64,000 nt of DNA from Trissonchulus latispiculum (Eukaryota > Nematoda > Enoplea > Enoplida > Ironidae), in NCBI GenBank assembly GCA_030248195.1, contig JASAND010022252.1, forward strand, positions 30,741-94,740, in the 5' to 3' direction. Within the stretch, counting starts at the first letter, position 1, and every line of letters begins with the position of its first letter. Position numbers and translations under genes: made by a program. Positions 47,367 through 57,954 of this stretch are shown piece after piece. The notes beneath the pieces are model-generated. The model searched no databases, was not told the DNA's origin, and saw nothing but the letters and a program-made list of their open reading frames with translations.

Positions 47367-48352
47367 CTAAGCATATTACGTTCAATCTAAACATTTAGTA
47401 TTTTAATCAAGTTTACTATTATCCGCTCAAACAGATTTACCAAAAGAATATTGTACCTCTAACCGAAGATGGCAAAGACTGAATGTAGCATGATTTGAAG
47501 AGGGTTTTTTACAGCCACCTCACCCCAGTCGGTGCTCCGGTTAGGGGTAGTGCCTGCTCAGAACGTATGCATTTTTGAGGGAAGGGGATGTTGACACTGA
47601 ATAATTGCCATAGCAATTACCCATAGACAATCTCGGTAAATTGCCCAGGAGGGATTGACGAAATATATAGGGTGCTAGAGCTTATTTTTTGTTCAAGCTC
47701 TAGACTTGACATGATCCTCCACTTGTAGCTCAGCAAGAAAGAAACCACTGCGCTACATGAGATTCAAGAGGTGAGATTATTTAATAAATTTAACATTTTA
47801 ATTTAGTTTAACTTCAAGTCATCCCAAGTCACACCAGTTTCGACGTTGCTGTTCAAAACAGTTTACTGAATGAAACAGAGCTAATGACAGGAAAACAGCT
47901 TACTGAAACAGAAGAGCTAATGACAGGAAGATTGTAACAATGTATTCCTATGAGATGAGAACCTATATGAAATATTTATATGAATATTTAAATGAAACTT
48001 TATATGAACATTATATGAAATATATGAAAATTTTTTATAATTTTTAAGCCTATATGAACAGCCTATGAGATGTTCCGCTCTTTGCACACTGAGGCAAAAT
48101 CGCGGGGGGACAAGATAACGTTGTTAAACATATGTTTACAGTTTATAAGCGATTGACATATAAATATATACAAGTCCAACTTGTATGTAATCCATTCTAC
48201 CAAAGTATATATCTCCGGGGAAAGTACACATTGTAGAAATTGTAATGGTGTAGAAATTACAGGATATATATATAACCTGTATTATTTACAAAACCTTTTA
48301 AATTTATCATTTACAAAAGTGATTCCTGTAGTTTATACTAGTAGAAAGTTTA
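47367..48352. other. Upstream region of the stonin gene
   Basis: It probably contains the stonin promoter and 5'UTR, but I can point to no TATA box or other element with confidence. A moderately G+C-rich patch lies at 47,510-47,640. 47,870-48,060 is made of TATGAA-type short repeats. Confidence 0.35.
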
Positions 48353-48575
48353 GGAAAATTTGTTTGCCCATTTCTAGAATTCGGCAATTTGAAATTTTGC
48401 CGATTTCTGGAAATGGGCAAGCCGTTTTGATTGTTTCTAAAAATCGGCAACACGCCTGCCTATTTCTAGAAATGAGGAAACATTTTGCTTATTTCTAGAA
48501 TTCGCTAAGACATTTGCCAATTTCTAGAAATGAACAAAACTGCTTGCCGACTTCTAGAAATCAGCAATTTCGGGA
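48353..48575. repeat. Array of ~30-bp units centred on the palindrome TTTCTAGAAAT
   Basis: Seven units occur at about 30-bp spacing (near 48,373, 48,405, 48,433, 48,463, 48,493, 48,520 and 48,551). Each is a variant of GCC-ATTTCTAGAAAT-GGCAA. Four keep TTCTAGAA exactly. The outer GCC/GGC bases extend the symmetry. It directly precedes the 8-bp duplication of the next hAT-like element. Confidence 0.75.
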
Positions 48576-48595
48576 ATTAGGCACGACATATACAT

Positions 48596-51117
48596 TAGTG
48601 CTCGGACCGGTTCCGATTTTTGAAACCGGTTCCGGTTCCGGTTCCAGAGCACCGGTTCCGGTTCCGGTTCCGGTTCCGGTTCCGGTTCCGGTTCTAGCTT
48701 CCGGTTCCGGTTCCAATTGAGATTTTTATAAAACGCTTATAATTCAAAATTTTTTAATTTTTTTATATAAATTGGATCAAAACATTATGACCCAACGTTG
48801 TTATATGCTTAAGGTTATTAATTTACGTGTAAAAAGTAATTAATTTTCACCCTATGTTTAATAGTGTTTAAAATGTGTCAAAAAGTGTAATGAATATGTA
48901 AAATGTTTGAATCCTAAACTCATCCTGTGTACCATGGTAATATTTTGTTCAACCGTATAGGATTTGAGCATTCACGGCATGCCACAGGCACTAATTAGGT
49001 GGTTCTCATATTTATTTTGTTTGACAACTGACCAAGAATTTTGTTAATTTCTCGCGATCCTCTATCTTGCGGGTTCAAAGTATTCATGTTTTTTGCATTA
49101 AAGCAGCGGCAGGTTTGGCAAGAAATAATACACATACCTCGAATCCAATTTTACGCGATTGGCAGGATATTGTTAGCTCTAAAAAGCGAAAAAATTAAAA
49201 ATTTCGAAAAAGTGAACAAGTGTTTCTTCAATATCTCTCCTATCGAGACATAAGGTTAAGACTAGTATATTAAGCTTGAATTCATTTAAAAGATTATATA
49301 ATCTGCATTCGTAAAATAAATGCGCTGCACAGCACAAATCATAAATGTTAATAACATCAAAACTAATCTTTATTTATCTATGCCGTGTTTTTGAAACCCA
49401 ATATATAATTTTGTCGATGTTTGGAGTTGGAAAAAGATCTACATATAATTTAATGCTTACAACGAGTACATTCACGATTCACCTCATTATATGCAACTAG
49501 TGAAATTTCGGATGCACTATTCAATCATAAACCTTCGATCTTTACATGAAGTCTCAAAACTGCAGAATTAGTCTTCGGTGAAATCTCCAGTTTTCGCAAT
49601 AAACTTTGGTGTTGGCAAATAGCAAATTTGAGGTGGTAAAATGTGCAATAGAACAAGTTTAAATAAACCAAAATTGTCTTGAACTTCAGTTTGAATAAAC
49701 TAATTTCATTAAACTGGCAACCGTTCTGGCTTATATATATACTAACTTTAAACCGTTAGAAATAGCTCAATGCTTTTTAAAAATGTTCGTTTTCATTTTG
49801 GTGCCCTGATTCCAGTAAGAATGACCACTTTTGCGACTCTACTGTGTATTCAGGTCCTTTTCGCGAATGGGAAGAGTAGAATAGATGAGAGGAAGTTTTT
49901 CTAACCCTCTCCATGAATGCGCATTGTTAAATTTAACTCTTCCTGTTTTTAAATCTTAACTCTGCAGGGTTAAAAATAAAAGTTAAAAGAGTTAAAACTG
50001 GCAGAGTTAAAATTTACTCTGCATGCATGCGTGAAAAGTGCTAAAATAATAAAATTTCCTTTCGCAGTCCTTTCCAACTTTTCACCATTTGAGAATTTTG
50101 AAAAATTAACTTCCAAAAAGGACTAGGACTAGGACTTTGAAAACTTTGAAAAATTTAAAAAAAAATGACTATAGGACTAGAAATGAAGATATTTATTCAT
50201 TTTATTAATTATTAATAATCGGTTTCATTCATTAATGAACATTTTTATTTCATCTCCAATGCAGGCTGCCGGTATTAGGAAAGTGGACGAATCCCTCTGT
50301 GTAACTTCCAGTTTGTAAACGATTTTGCTGAAATTTAGCACAGATGCATTTCAACAAATTATTGGCCAATCTGCAGCAAAATTTAAAAATTTAAGCTTCC
50401 AAGGGGTAAACAACATTGGTAAAACAACAGTCTAAGAGGAACAAACCAAAGTTTTTTCTACGATTTTCCTGAAACGTTGTATATTTAGTACAGGAAGTTT
50501 CAGAGTTTGCTGAAAACAAATCTCAAGACAATTTTCGGCCAGACTCTCGTTATCGTTGTCTCTATTGCGAGATTATGCGGAAATCTATATGCACCAATTC
50601 TAATATTTAGTGAAAACTTTAGACATCAAGGTTAGTTTCCAGGTATCTATTAGAAAAAGACTATCGTAAGCTATATTTTGATGTAAAGACGGTTTTTAAC
50701 TAGAAGTAGACAATTAGTATTAATGCTTCAAAGTTGATGACTCCAAAAGCATCAGCTCAAAAGTAATTGCGTAACTTACCAACATATGTACAAGAAAAAG
50801 TTATCTCTTACTTATTGGAGTAAACTTCCAGGAAACCACATTCAAAGGATAGAGAAATTTTCAGAATTTCCTGACTAAAAGTTCACATTTAAAGGCTAGA
50901 GAAATTTTGAAAATTTGCAGGCTGAAAACTGAATTTTTGGTTATATTTTTCAAATCATCTGAGGCAAATTACACTGGAACCGGTCCGGTTCCAAATGCTA
51001 CCGGTTCCGGTTCCGGTTCCGGTTCCGGTTCCGGTTCTAAAAATCCTTCCGGTTCCGGTTCCGGTTCCGGTTCCGGTTCCGGTTCTACCGGTTCCAGTGG
51101 AACCGTTCCGAGCACTA
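48596..51117. mobile_element. hAT-like element with CCGGTT arrays
   Basis: ATATACAT flanks both sides exactly (48,588-48,595 and 51,118-51,125). The ends read TAGTGCTCGGACCGGTTCC and, inverted, TAGTGCTCGGAACGGTTCC. Arrays of (GGTTCC)n fill 48,628-48,713 and 50,985-51,095. The 2.2-kb middle is AT-rich with no transposase frame. A small inner patch (49,930-50,030) of GAGTTAAA repeats looks like another nested short element. Confidence 0.9.
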
Positions 51118-51125
51118 ATATACAT

Positions 51126-52489
51126 ATAACTAATCAGATTGGCTAATCAAGTTATAACTGTCAATTATATATTAAGTTTATATTGTTAAAATTCCTGAAC
51201 TTGAATGAATTGAAAAATTGATTACTTGAATTGAAAACTGAACTAAGGAAAAATGGGCCACGAGGCAGCAAAATTGCCAGATATGTAGTTAGGGTTACTC
51301 TAAATTTTAAAAGTTCCTTAAATTTATCTTAAGAGTTCTTGTAAACTTAAACATGAATTTTAAAAAATCTTGAGAATTTTAAAATTACGTTAATTCATGA
51401 TTACGGCAAAGCGTCACTCAAAAACTACAGTTAAATACAAGCATCTTCAAACTGTTCGTGGGACAAGCTCCCAGCAGCACAATTCTATATTAATGTATGA
51501 TTGACACGCATTTAGAAAATGCCATTTTGCAGTATATCAACTGTCGACGTCGCTGACGAAGGAGAGTGCCCAATATACAACTATACGTCTTTCAGCTAAG
51601 TTTTTATTCCGGCTAGAGCCGGAATACCGATCAGGGGATCGTAGTATCTTTAGCATGTAATTCTGTTTTCGCCATAGAAAATCTCCTATCTTTAACACGG
51701 GCCTAGCTATATACTAGTTTTTTGAAGTGACAATATGCAAATTAGGTTTTCGTTTTATTAGTTGTTTGACCGATCTGCATATCCGCAATTTCGACTGTCA
51801 GCTATCATAGCGATTTAAAATATTTTGGTATCAATGTTGCTGCTGTGCAGTACACAGGTGCACTGAATATCTTTTGTTCTGGAATTACGGATCTCAATAG
51901 TATTATATCCTTCGGTTCAGCTTGAATCAGGTTCAATTTATTGACTTTCATATTTAGTTTTATTTGAAAAACGTGTTAAAAATAGTACCTGGAAAAGTTG
52001 TAATTAAAATAAATTTTAATTATAACAATATAGTTGGGTAGAATATGTTTTAATGCCTGGCATGAGGCAATTACATAATGTCCTGATAACTACTTCATCA
52101 AATACTTGCACTAACTTTCTGGTTTTACATCCCTAAGGAAATACCGCAACAGTCATCAACACTAATCGGAAAAGCTGCAAATCTGCAGACAAAGTTCAGC
52201 AATTAAATGCAGTCTAAAAATGCCTGACAAGCTTCCAGACTATTTGGTTGCTTTGCTTCGAACGTCTGCTGCAAACTTGTCCATATAGCATGCAACTTGT
52301 GATTTTATTACGTAGTCAATAAAAGAATAATGCCATTTCTTTGGTCCTACTTGTTGAACTGTGATTTGTTCGAATATCGAATCGCACTGTTACCGGAGCC
52401 TGCCTTATAAGTAAGAGTGCATATTACATAAGAGTACGACAATCGTGACGCATCCCGCAAACTGGTACCCATTCGAAACGGCGGTACTG
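51126..52489. other. Interval without recognised feature
   Basis: AT-rich, probably unique sequence. No frame, RNA gene or repeat relation to the rest of the window was found. Confidence 0.35.
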
Positions 52490-53180
52490 TAAGGGAAGCA
52501 GGCTAAGAAAGATTGATAAGCCTGTAACAGGAGTCAGCTGATGGCCTTGTGGTGTAGTTGGTTAGCATGTCTGCTCCGGAGTCAGAAGGGCAGTGGTTCG
52601 AAACCGGCTGGGCCAATTCTTTACTTTCAATGGTGAGTGAAAAGCTGAACCTCCCTCTTTCTTTATGTCTTCTAGGTCCTGGTTTCGTAGGTACGAGGGT
52701 GCCTGATGCCTCCCGTTCGGGCTTATCCTCGGTTTCTTCTTGGTCCATCAGCCCTGGTAGAAGCGCTACATGTGGCGAGGCTGCCTCAGGACCCGGATTG
52801 GACTCCTGTCTCCGGTCCCCCAGTAGTTGCTTCTGGTTGGTTGGATCTAAAGGGGTCTGGAACGTGTGTCGCGGAAGCACGGATCAGAATGCCCTGCGCT
52901 AAGTGCGCTCTCGGTTCGATTCCGAGTTGAGTAAGCCGCGGGAGGCGTCTTAATTGAACCCGGGGGAGATGTAAGCGAAGCAGGCATAGGAAAGATTGAC
53001 AAGCCTGTAACAGGTGTTCAGCTGATGGTCCTGTGGCGTAGTTGGTTGGCATGTCTGCTCTGGAGTCAGAAGGGCCGTGGATCGAAACCCGGTTGGGCCA
53101 ATTCTGTACTTTAATAGTGAGTGAAAAGCTGAAACTCCTTCTTCCCGTCTCTAGCTGCAGACGTGCGGGAACTCTTCATA
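52490..53180 (+). mobile_element. Two tandem tRNA-derived SINE copies
   Basis: GTAAG-GAAGCAGGC followed by AAGCCTGTAACAGG starts both copies (52,490 and 52,970). A tRNA-like head comes next: 52,542-52,615 has box A TGGTGTAGTTGG and box B GGTTCGAAACC, and 53,026-53,100 has TGGCGTAGTTGG and GGATCGAAACC. Both continue with AATTCT-TACTTT and GTGAGTGAAAAGCTGAA. The first copy's body contains another perfect T-arm-like hairpin, CTCGGTTCGATTCCGAG (52,910-52,926). The anticodon stem is degenerate, so these are SINEs and not tRNA genes. Confidence 0.75.
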
Positions 53181-53274
53181 AAACTGATCGTTCCTCACTT
53201 CTATAAAATGGATCTTACCAATTTATCCTCTCTAGCGATAACTAGTATCAAGAGTGCATAATTGCACTATATAT

Positions 53275-53692
53275 AAGAAGAAGAGTAAGCCACTAGAGGG
53301 CTCCTCTTCTTGGCATTGCGTAACGGTACTCCGTCCACAATACGCGAAAGTACCTCGGTTTGGTGGGGGGTAGCAGAAAAGAGCTCCCCGTTTGGTGGGG
53401 GGTAGAGCAGAGGATTACGGTAGTTTTGTTCTATTCGTGAATGGGTCCCCGTTTGGTGGGGGGGAGCACTGAAAGGACCCCGTTTGGTGGGGGGCGGGGA
53501 GCACTGAAAGGTCCCCGTTTGGTGGGGGGGGGAGGCAAAAGGATTCCCCTTTGGGGGGACGGATCGCCAACAGCCAGTGTTAGCCTGACCTGGCGACCCC
53601 CCCCCAAAAGGGGGAACATTCGCGTATTGTGGGCAGAGCACCGTTACGGAATGCCAAGACGAGAAGCCCTCTAGTGGCTTACTCTTCTATAA
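53275..53692. mobile_element. Foldback element with GTTTGGTGGGGGG repeats
   Basis: Arms start AGAAGAGTAAGCCACTAGAG at the left and mirror it at the right end, extending about 60 bp. The interior has five to six units of CCCCGTTTGGTGGGGGG. Flanks are AT-rich (TATATATAAG and ATAATATAAAG) and may hide a duplication. The long frames across it are repeat artefacts. Confidence 0.75.
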
Positions 53693-53727
53693 TATAAAGG
53701 AATTAATTATGGACGCTAGTTCGTGGG

Positions 53728-54440
53728 CTATTTAGGCTTAGGTGTAAGCTGACCCTGAAGACATTCAATCACAGAGATAATTTTTCCGGCAGGATCGCCA
53801 TCGCCAAATGTATGAAGTTTAGCCCGTGACATGCCGCCTATGTCTTGTGTGTAGGTCAGAAGGACGAGACTAGAGATGAGCACGGGTCGGATTTTTTTCG
53901 GCCCGGCCCGACCCGGCCCGCCCAAGATTTGCTCGGCCCGGCCTGGCCCGCTGGCAAAATGTTTCGACCCAGCCTGCTGGCAAAATGTTTCGGCCCGGCC
54001 CGCTGACGAAGCGTTTCGGCCCGGCCCGGCCCGCCAAAAGAAAAATTCCAAAATTTTACTAACAAAATTATTTCAAAGGCTTCAATGCAAGATAGAGAGG
54101 CTAAATTATGCTACGAAATGTTAAATTTTGCCATAAAATAACAAGAATCAGTAAATGTGTAGTTAATTTTAGTGATTTTATAACATTTCCTAGAGTTGAT
54201 TCGGCCTCTTTCGGCCCTCTCCGGCTCGCAGCTAAACAATTTCCGGCCCGGCCCGCTAACCAATGGAGGTCGGCCCGGCCGACGGGCCGAAATGCTCATC
54301 TCTAGACGAGACCCAGTAGCCCTAGCAGGTTTTAAAACAGTACCATCCACGACTACCGAAGCGCTCCGCGGATAAAAACTAAAGCTACCATGGTCAAACC
54401 GCCAATGTTGTCCATTTGGCCTTCGCTCTACGCACATCAA
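53728..54440 (-). pseudogene. Minus-strand coding remnant interrupted by a MITE
   Basis: Before the MITE (54,440-54,313) the minus strand reads a protein-like stretch including HWRFDHGSFSFYPRSA and VVVDGTVLKPA. After it (53,870-53,728) it reads LTYTQDIGGMSRAK, TFGDGDPAGKIISVIE and a stop. Excising the MITE and one duplication leaves the two parts one frame apart, so decay or an intron is also involved. I do not recognise the family. Confidence 0.35.
53871..54304. mobile_element. hAT-like MITE with GGCCCG arrays
   Basis: GACGAGAC occurs exactly on both sides (53,863-53,870 and 54,305-54,312). The ends are TAGAGATGAGCA, perfectly inverted over 12 bp. GGCCCGGCCCG units fill 53,900-54,035 and 54,235-54,290. 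The central 200 bp are AT-rich. Confidence 0.92.
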
Positions 54441-55054
54441 CCATTATTGGGGAGGGGAGGTTGCCATTTTTTGTTGCTTCCAAGTTTGTCCTAGTTCTGT
54501 CGCTTGTTATTGCAACTGCTTTTCAATGCTTCTTGTTTCGAAAATTCTTCCTTGCCACTACACCCAGCTTAGCAGTTTCTAATATGGTGATCTTTGTAGT
54601 CAGATCAATCTGCACTAAATTGGAATCAAATTGGCTGGATATTCCTTAGATTCCTATTGACGTAACACTCCCACAAGGAAAGTGGAAGTACAGTATCATT
54701 CGCCAACACAGAAACGTGGAGAGGCAGATTGAGAAATCGGGTGTATATAGATCCTCAGCCAACGGATAAGCGTTATGAAACATGTCTTGCCACAGCCCAG
54801 ACCAGGGCTTGACTCGGGCTTGCATCAGCCCGCAATTTGGCTAGCTGCAAGAAGCAAATATGTGGCAGGTCCCAACTCACCAGACTCGGGTATGTTTCAT
54901 AAGTCGAACACGGATACTATATACTGCCCAATTTCAGCATGACGTCCTTGCATTCATAACCAGCAGGTCGCTCCCGATTGCGAGATCTCAGTTCAGAATC
55001 CATATACAACTATATACCACATATATGGATTCTTCTTGGGCTGCTATACCTACC
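54441..55054. other. Interval without recognised gene
   Basis: A 77-codon plus-strand frame (54,416-54,649) is hydrophobic but shows no supporting features and overlaps the minus-strand remnant, so it is not called. Confidence 0.3.
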
Positions 55055-55411
55055 TAGAGTTGTGCCGGGGCTTTGAATTGGGCCTTTGGGTAGGAGTCGA
55101 ATTTTGGAAGACTAGGCCCAGCCCAGACAAGAGCCCGGCTTACTGTTTAGGCTCGGCCCGAGCCGGGCCTCCGGGCCTTGAGTCGGGCGTCCGGGCCTAC
55201 CGGGCCTTATATCGGGACTCCGGAGCCGGGCCTGACAAAGCGCGTTCGCGCCTGCTGGGCCTTGAATCGAGCCTCCGGGTACAGGCCTCACACCTGGCCT
55301 CCGAGCCTACCGGACCTTGAACTGCGTCTCCGGGACCGGTCCCGGTGATGTTAGTAGGCCATGGCCAGGGCCCGTGCCCGGCCCGGAAAAGTTCTTAACG
55401 ACACAACTCTA
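55055..55411. mobile_element. hAT-like MITE with GCCTCCGG repeats
   Basis: The ends TAGAGTTGTGCCG and, inverted, TAGAGTTGTGTCG are clear. The interior is a run of CGGGCCTCCGGGCC-type units in one main orientation. The 8-bp flanks (TACCTACC and TATTCTTG) do not match, so insertion is less certain than for its relatives. Confidence 0.65.
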
Positions 55412-57208
55412 TATTCTTGCAAAGAATCGTGGCAATACGAAAAAGTGGCGTTGTAGACGTAAGCGTGGAAATAACAAAACTTTATGAACTAATGGTTAAC
55501 CAAATAAGCCAGGGGCGCAGTTAGGAGGATGCGGAGGAACAGGCACACTCTTCACCAAAATCAGACGTACAAGGATTTTTTAGAGATAAAAATTTTTATC
55601 CGAGCTCAAAGGATAAACAGCTAGTTTCATGGTTAGTACATATGATAACGTTGGGGATGGAGGGGGTGCTTACCCTCAGCGGGAAGCGGGTAAGCCCACT
55701 CAGCGAAAAGGGAAATGTTTGGATCGTCCTGAAGTGGAAAAAGGACCTACCCATTAGCAATTTTTACCAAGTTTTTGCAACAAATTTTAGCCCTTTTTAA
55801 AAAGTTCCTAAAAGGGCTAAAACCTTTAGTTTTTAGTAAGTTTTGGCCTCAAATGCAAAAAATTAGCAATTTTTGTAAGTTTTGGGGTAGACATCCTTAA
55901 AATTTAGGAATTTTTCAGGGCTACACTCCTCGCTGGAGTAAGGGTAGACACCCCCACACAATTTGAGCCCGTATTAATGCTTGCTTAATATATTTATTAT
56001 AGCCTTTCCATTGCGAATAACAAAAACATCTTAAAATATTTGAGCTCAGCTGGTCATCCTTGAAGAAATATTCATACCAAGTTTCGACTTGATTGATGAA
56101 ATCTCACTACTTGTAAGTGAAATGCGGATGGTTTCAGCAAAACAACCCAAATCCGAAAATTTATATATAGCCAATTTAAAAGCTCTCTCTAAGTTTCAAC
56201 TCTTTCGCGAATGACCTAACTTCGTTCAGCCCACTCAGACCTGACGCGAAGACCCGTATGACAAAAACTAAAGGCGTCTGAAAGGAAACTGAAAATTCAG
56301 ATCACATTAAAAAGTGATTATGAATAAACTATTTTGGAAAACTGCCGCAAAAATACCTAGAGTATGTGTTTCTATGGTTTGGTTTACTAATATTAAAAAC
56401 AACTGCTACTTTAGATGGCAAAGAAGTTAGGCAGTGCTTGAAAGGATGCGTAATGATAAGAGTGAAGAGCAGCTAAAAAGCATGTAGACTCCTGAGATAA
56501 GCTGAACCTCAGTGATTATTTAGCTGAAGCCAGCCAGTGAAAAGTATTGCACGTTAAGGCAAAAATCTTTCCTAACGATAGTGACAGATAACCTAGCTTT
56601 ACAGAAGAGAAAGATAGAGAAAGAGAGTGGGTAATTGCCGGCTCGGTCACAAATATAGAGTCGCACAGGAGGGGAAAGTTTTGTGAAAACTAACATGAAT
56701 GCATTTAAGACATGTTGGGCAGAGTATACTTACTAGGCTTGGGAAGTCCTCTAGGAGGTTTTCCTAACTCATGTTTTCTCTGTATTGATTTTCCTCATAT
56801 CCTAAAAAGGGTTTGGCTGGCCGGTTAACGTGAAGCCCGTCTATTGATAAAATTATTAGGCCTGTCTTTCAAGTTGGAAAAATGTCCTCAGCTTGAGGTC
56901 CCTAGCTGAACTGTGGGTGGTAAAGTCCCGTTTAAGATGTCATTTTTAATGCCGTCAGAAAAGTACTTGGATTCTTGGTAATTAATACACACAGAAGCTG
57001 GCTACTTTAGTGAACTCAAGATTTGATCATATGATTCAAGAAAGGGTACTGGAGCAAAATTATTGACTGAAAACATGGAATTAGGAAAGACAGAAAGACA
57101 AGTGATTTATTAGTGTATAAAGAAAATCAGAAAATAATTTTGATTTTAAATGGTGGCTTTAGTGACTGTTAGTCGTCCCAGAATCCTTGTTTACTTTGAT
57201 TCATTTTT
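55412..57208. other. Long interval without recognised gene
   Basis: No supported coding or RNA feature. The block at 55,750-55,960 repeats TTTTAGTAAGTTTT and AAATTAGCAATTTTT loosely. The rest is AT-rich. Confidence 0.35.
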
Positions 57209-57351
57209 CTACTTCCGACGATCACTCTTGACCTTTTCCACCAGCTCGGCCAATTCATTCGCACGGGCCACCTTCTTCTTATCCTTATTAGTGCGTGATC
57301 CTAGTTTTCCCATACCGCCGCCTACCTTTCTTCCACTTTTATCATCGTTAC
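57209..57351 (-). CDS. Possible terminal exon with a highly charged tail
   Basis: On the minus strand an acceptor (AAAGTTTCAG at about 57,361-57,352) is followed by an open stretch of 46 codons to a stop at 57,209. It begins NDDKSGRKVGGGMGKLGSR and ends AELVEKVKSDRRK. It enters in phase 1. That fits a possible donor in the kringle gene's Thr-rich exon (ATG|GTATCT at 57,981), which would give a basic, helical C-terminus. It could equally be the last exon of a separate unknown gene. The family is not recognised. Confidence 0.35.
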
Positions 57352-57954
57352 CTGAAACTTTATTTCAAAAGTGTTAAAGGTGATATATCGAGCCTTTATA
57401 TGAAGCTGTAATTTTTCGCGGAGCTTCTCCTCTTGACCGTGTATGTGGAGCTTAGTGGAGACTACGATCCACGCACCAATGCGTTTAGACAACGAGTGTT
57501 CCTGGAATCTACGTATATTCGTCTGAATACATGTTTCCATGTCTTTGAGCTAATTCATCTAATTTCCACTTTTTACAATAAGCACACATTTCAGTTAAAA
57601 TATTTGCACATTACTGGCAGCAGGGGAATGGCCAATAGCTTGGAAGGTTGTAAGAGTCCGGATAGACTGTATGGTAAAATCAAACATGTGGTTTGTTAAA
57701 AATATTTTGCCATTAATGACTAATTGCTGAGATGAGAAGGAGTGATGGAACCATCATCGCAGTACTTGTGGTGGGACCCAAACATTTAGAACATTGAATC
57801 TGCAACTTCCTATCCTAATCCTAGTATACCGACCTCCTACGGAAGTTTATTTAACCTGCGCCGGGTTTTGCATTCATCCAATCCTGCACGTGAGTACTTT
57901 GTGAGTTTTCGATGACGCTTTCTTCTTGAAAAATTTAGACAAAAGTTTTAAAGG

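Noticed and set aside
52542..52615. Functional tRNA gene (CCG-like loop)
   Set aside because: The anticodon stem does not pair over five bases, and a second diverged copy with the same downstream body shows a SINE.
53267..53674. Frames rich in Gly/Pro across GTTTGGTGGGG repeats
   Set aside because: Tandem repeat translation inside a foldback element.
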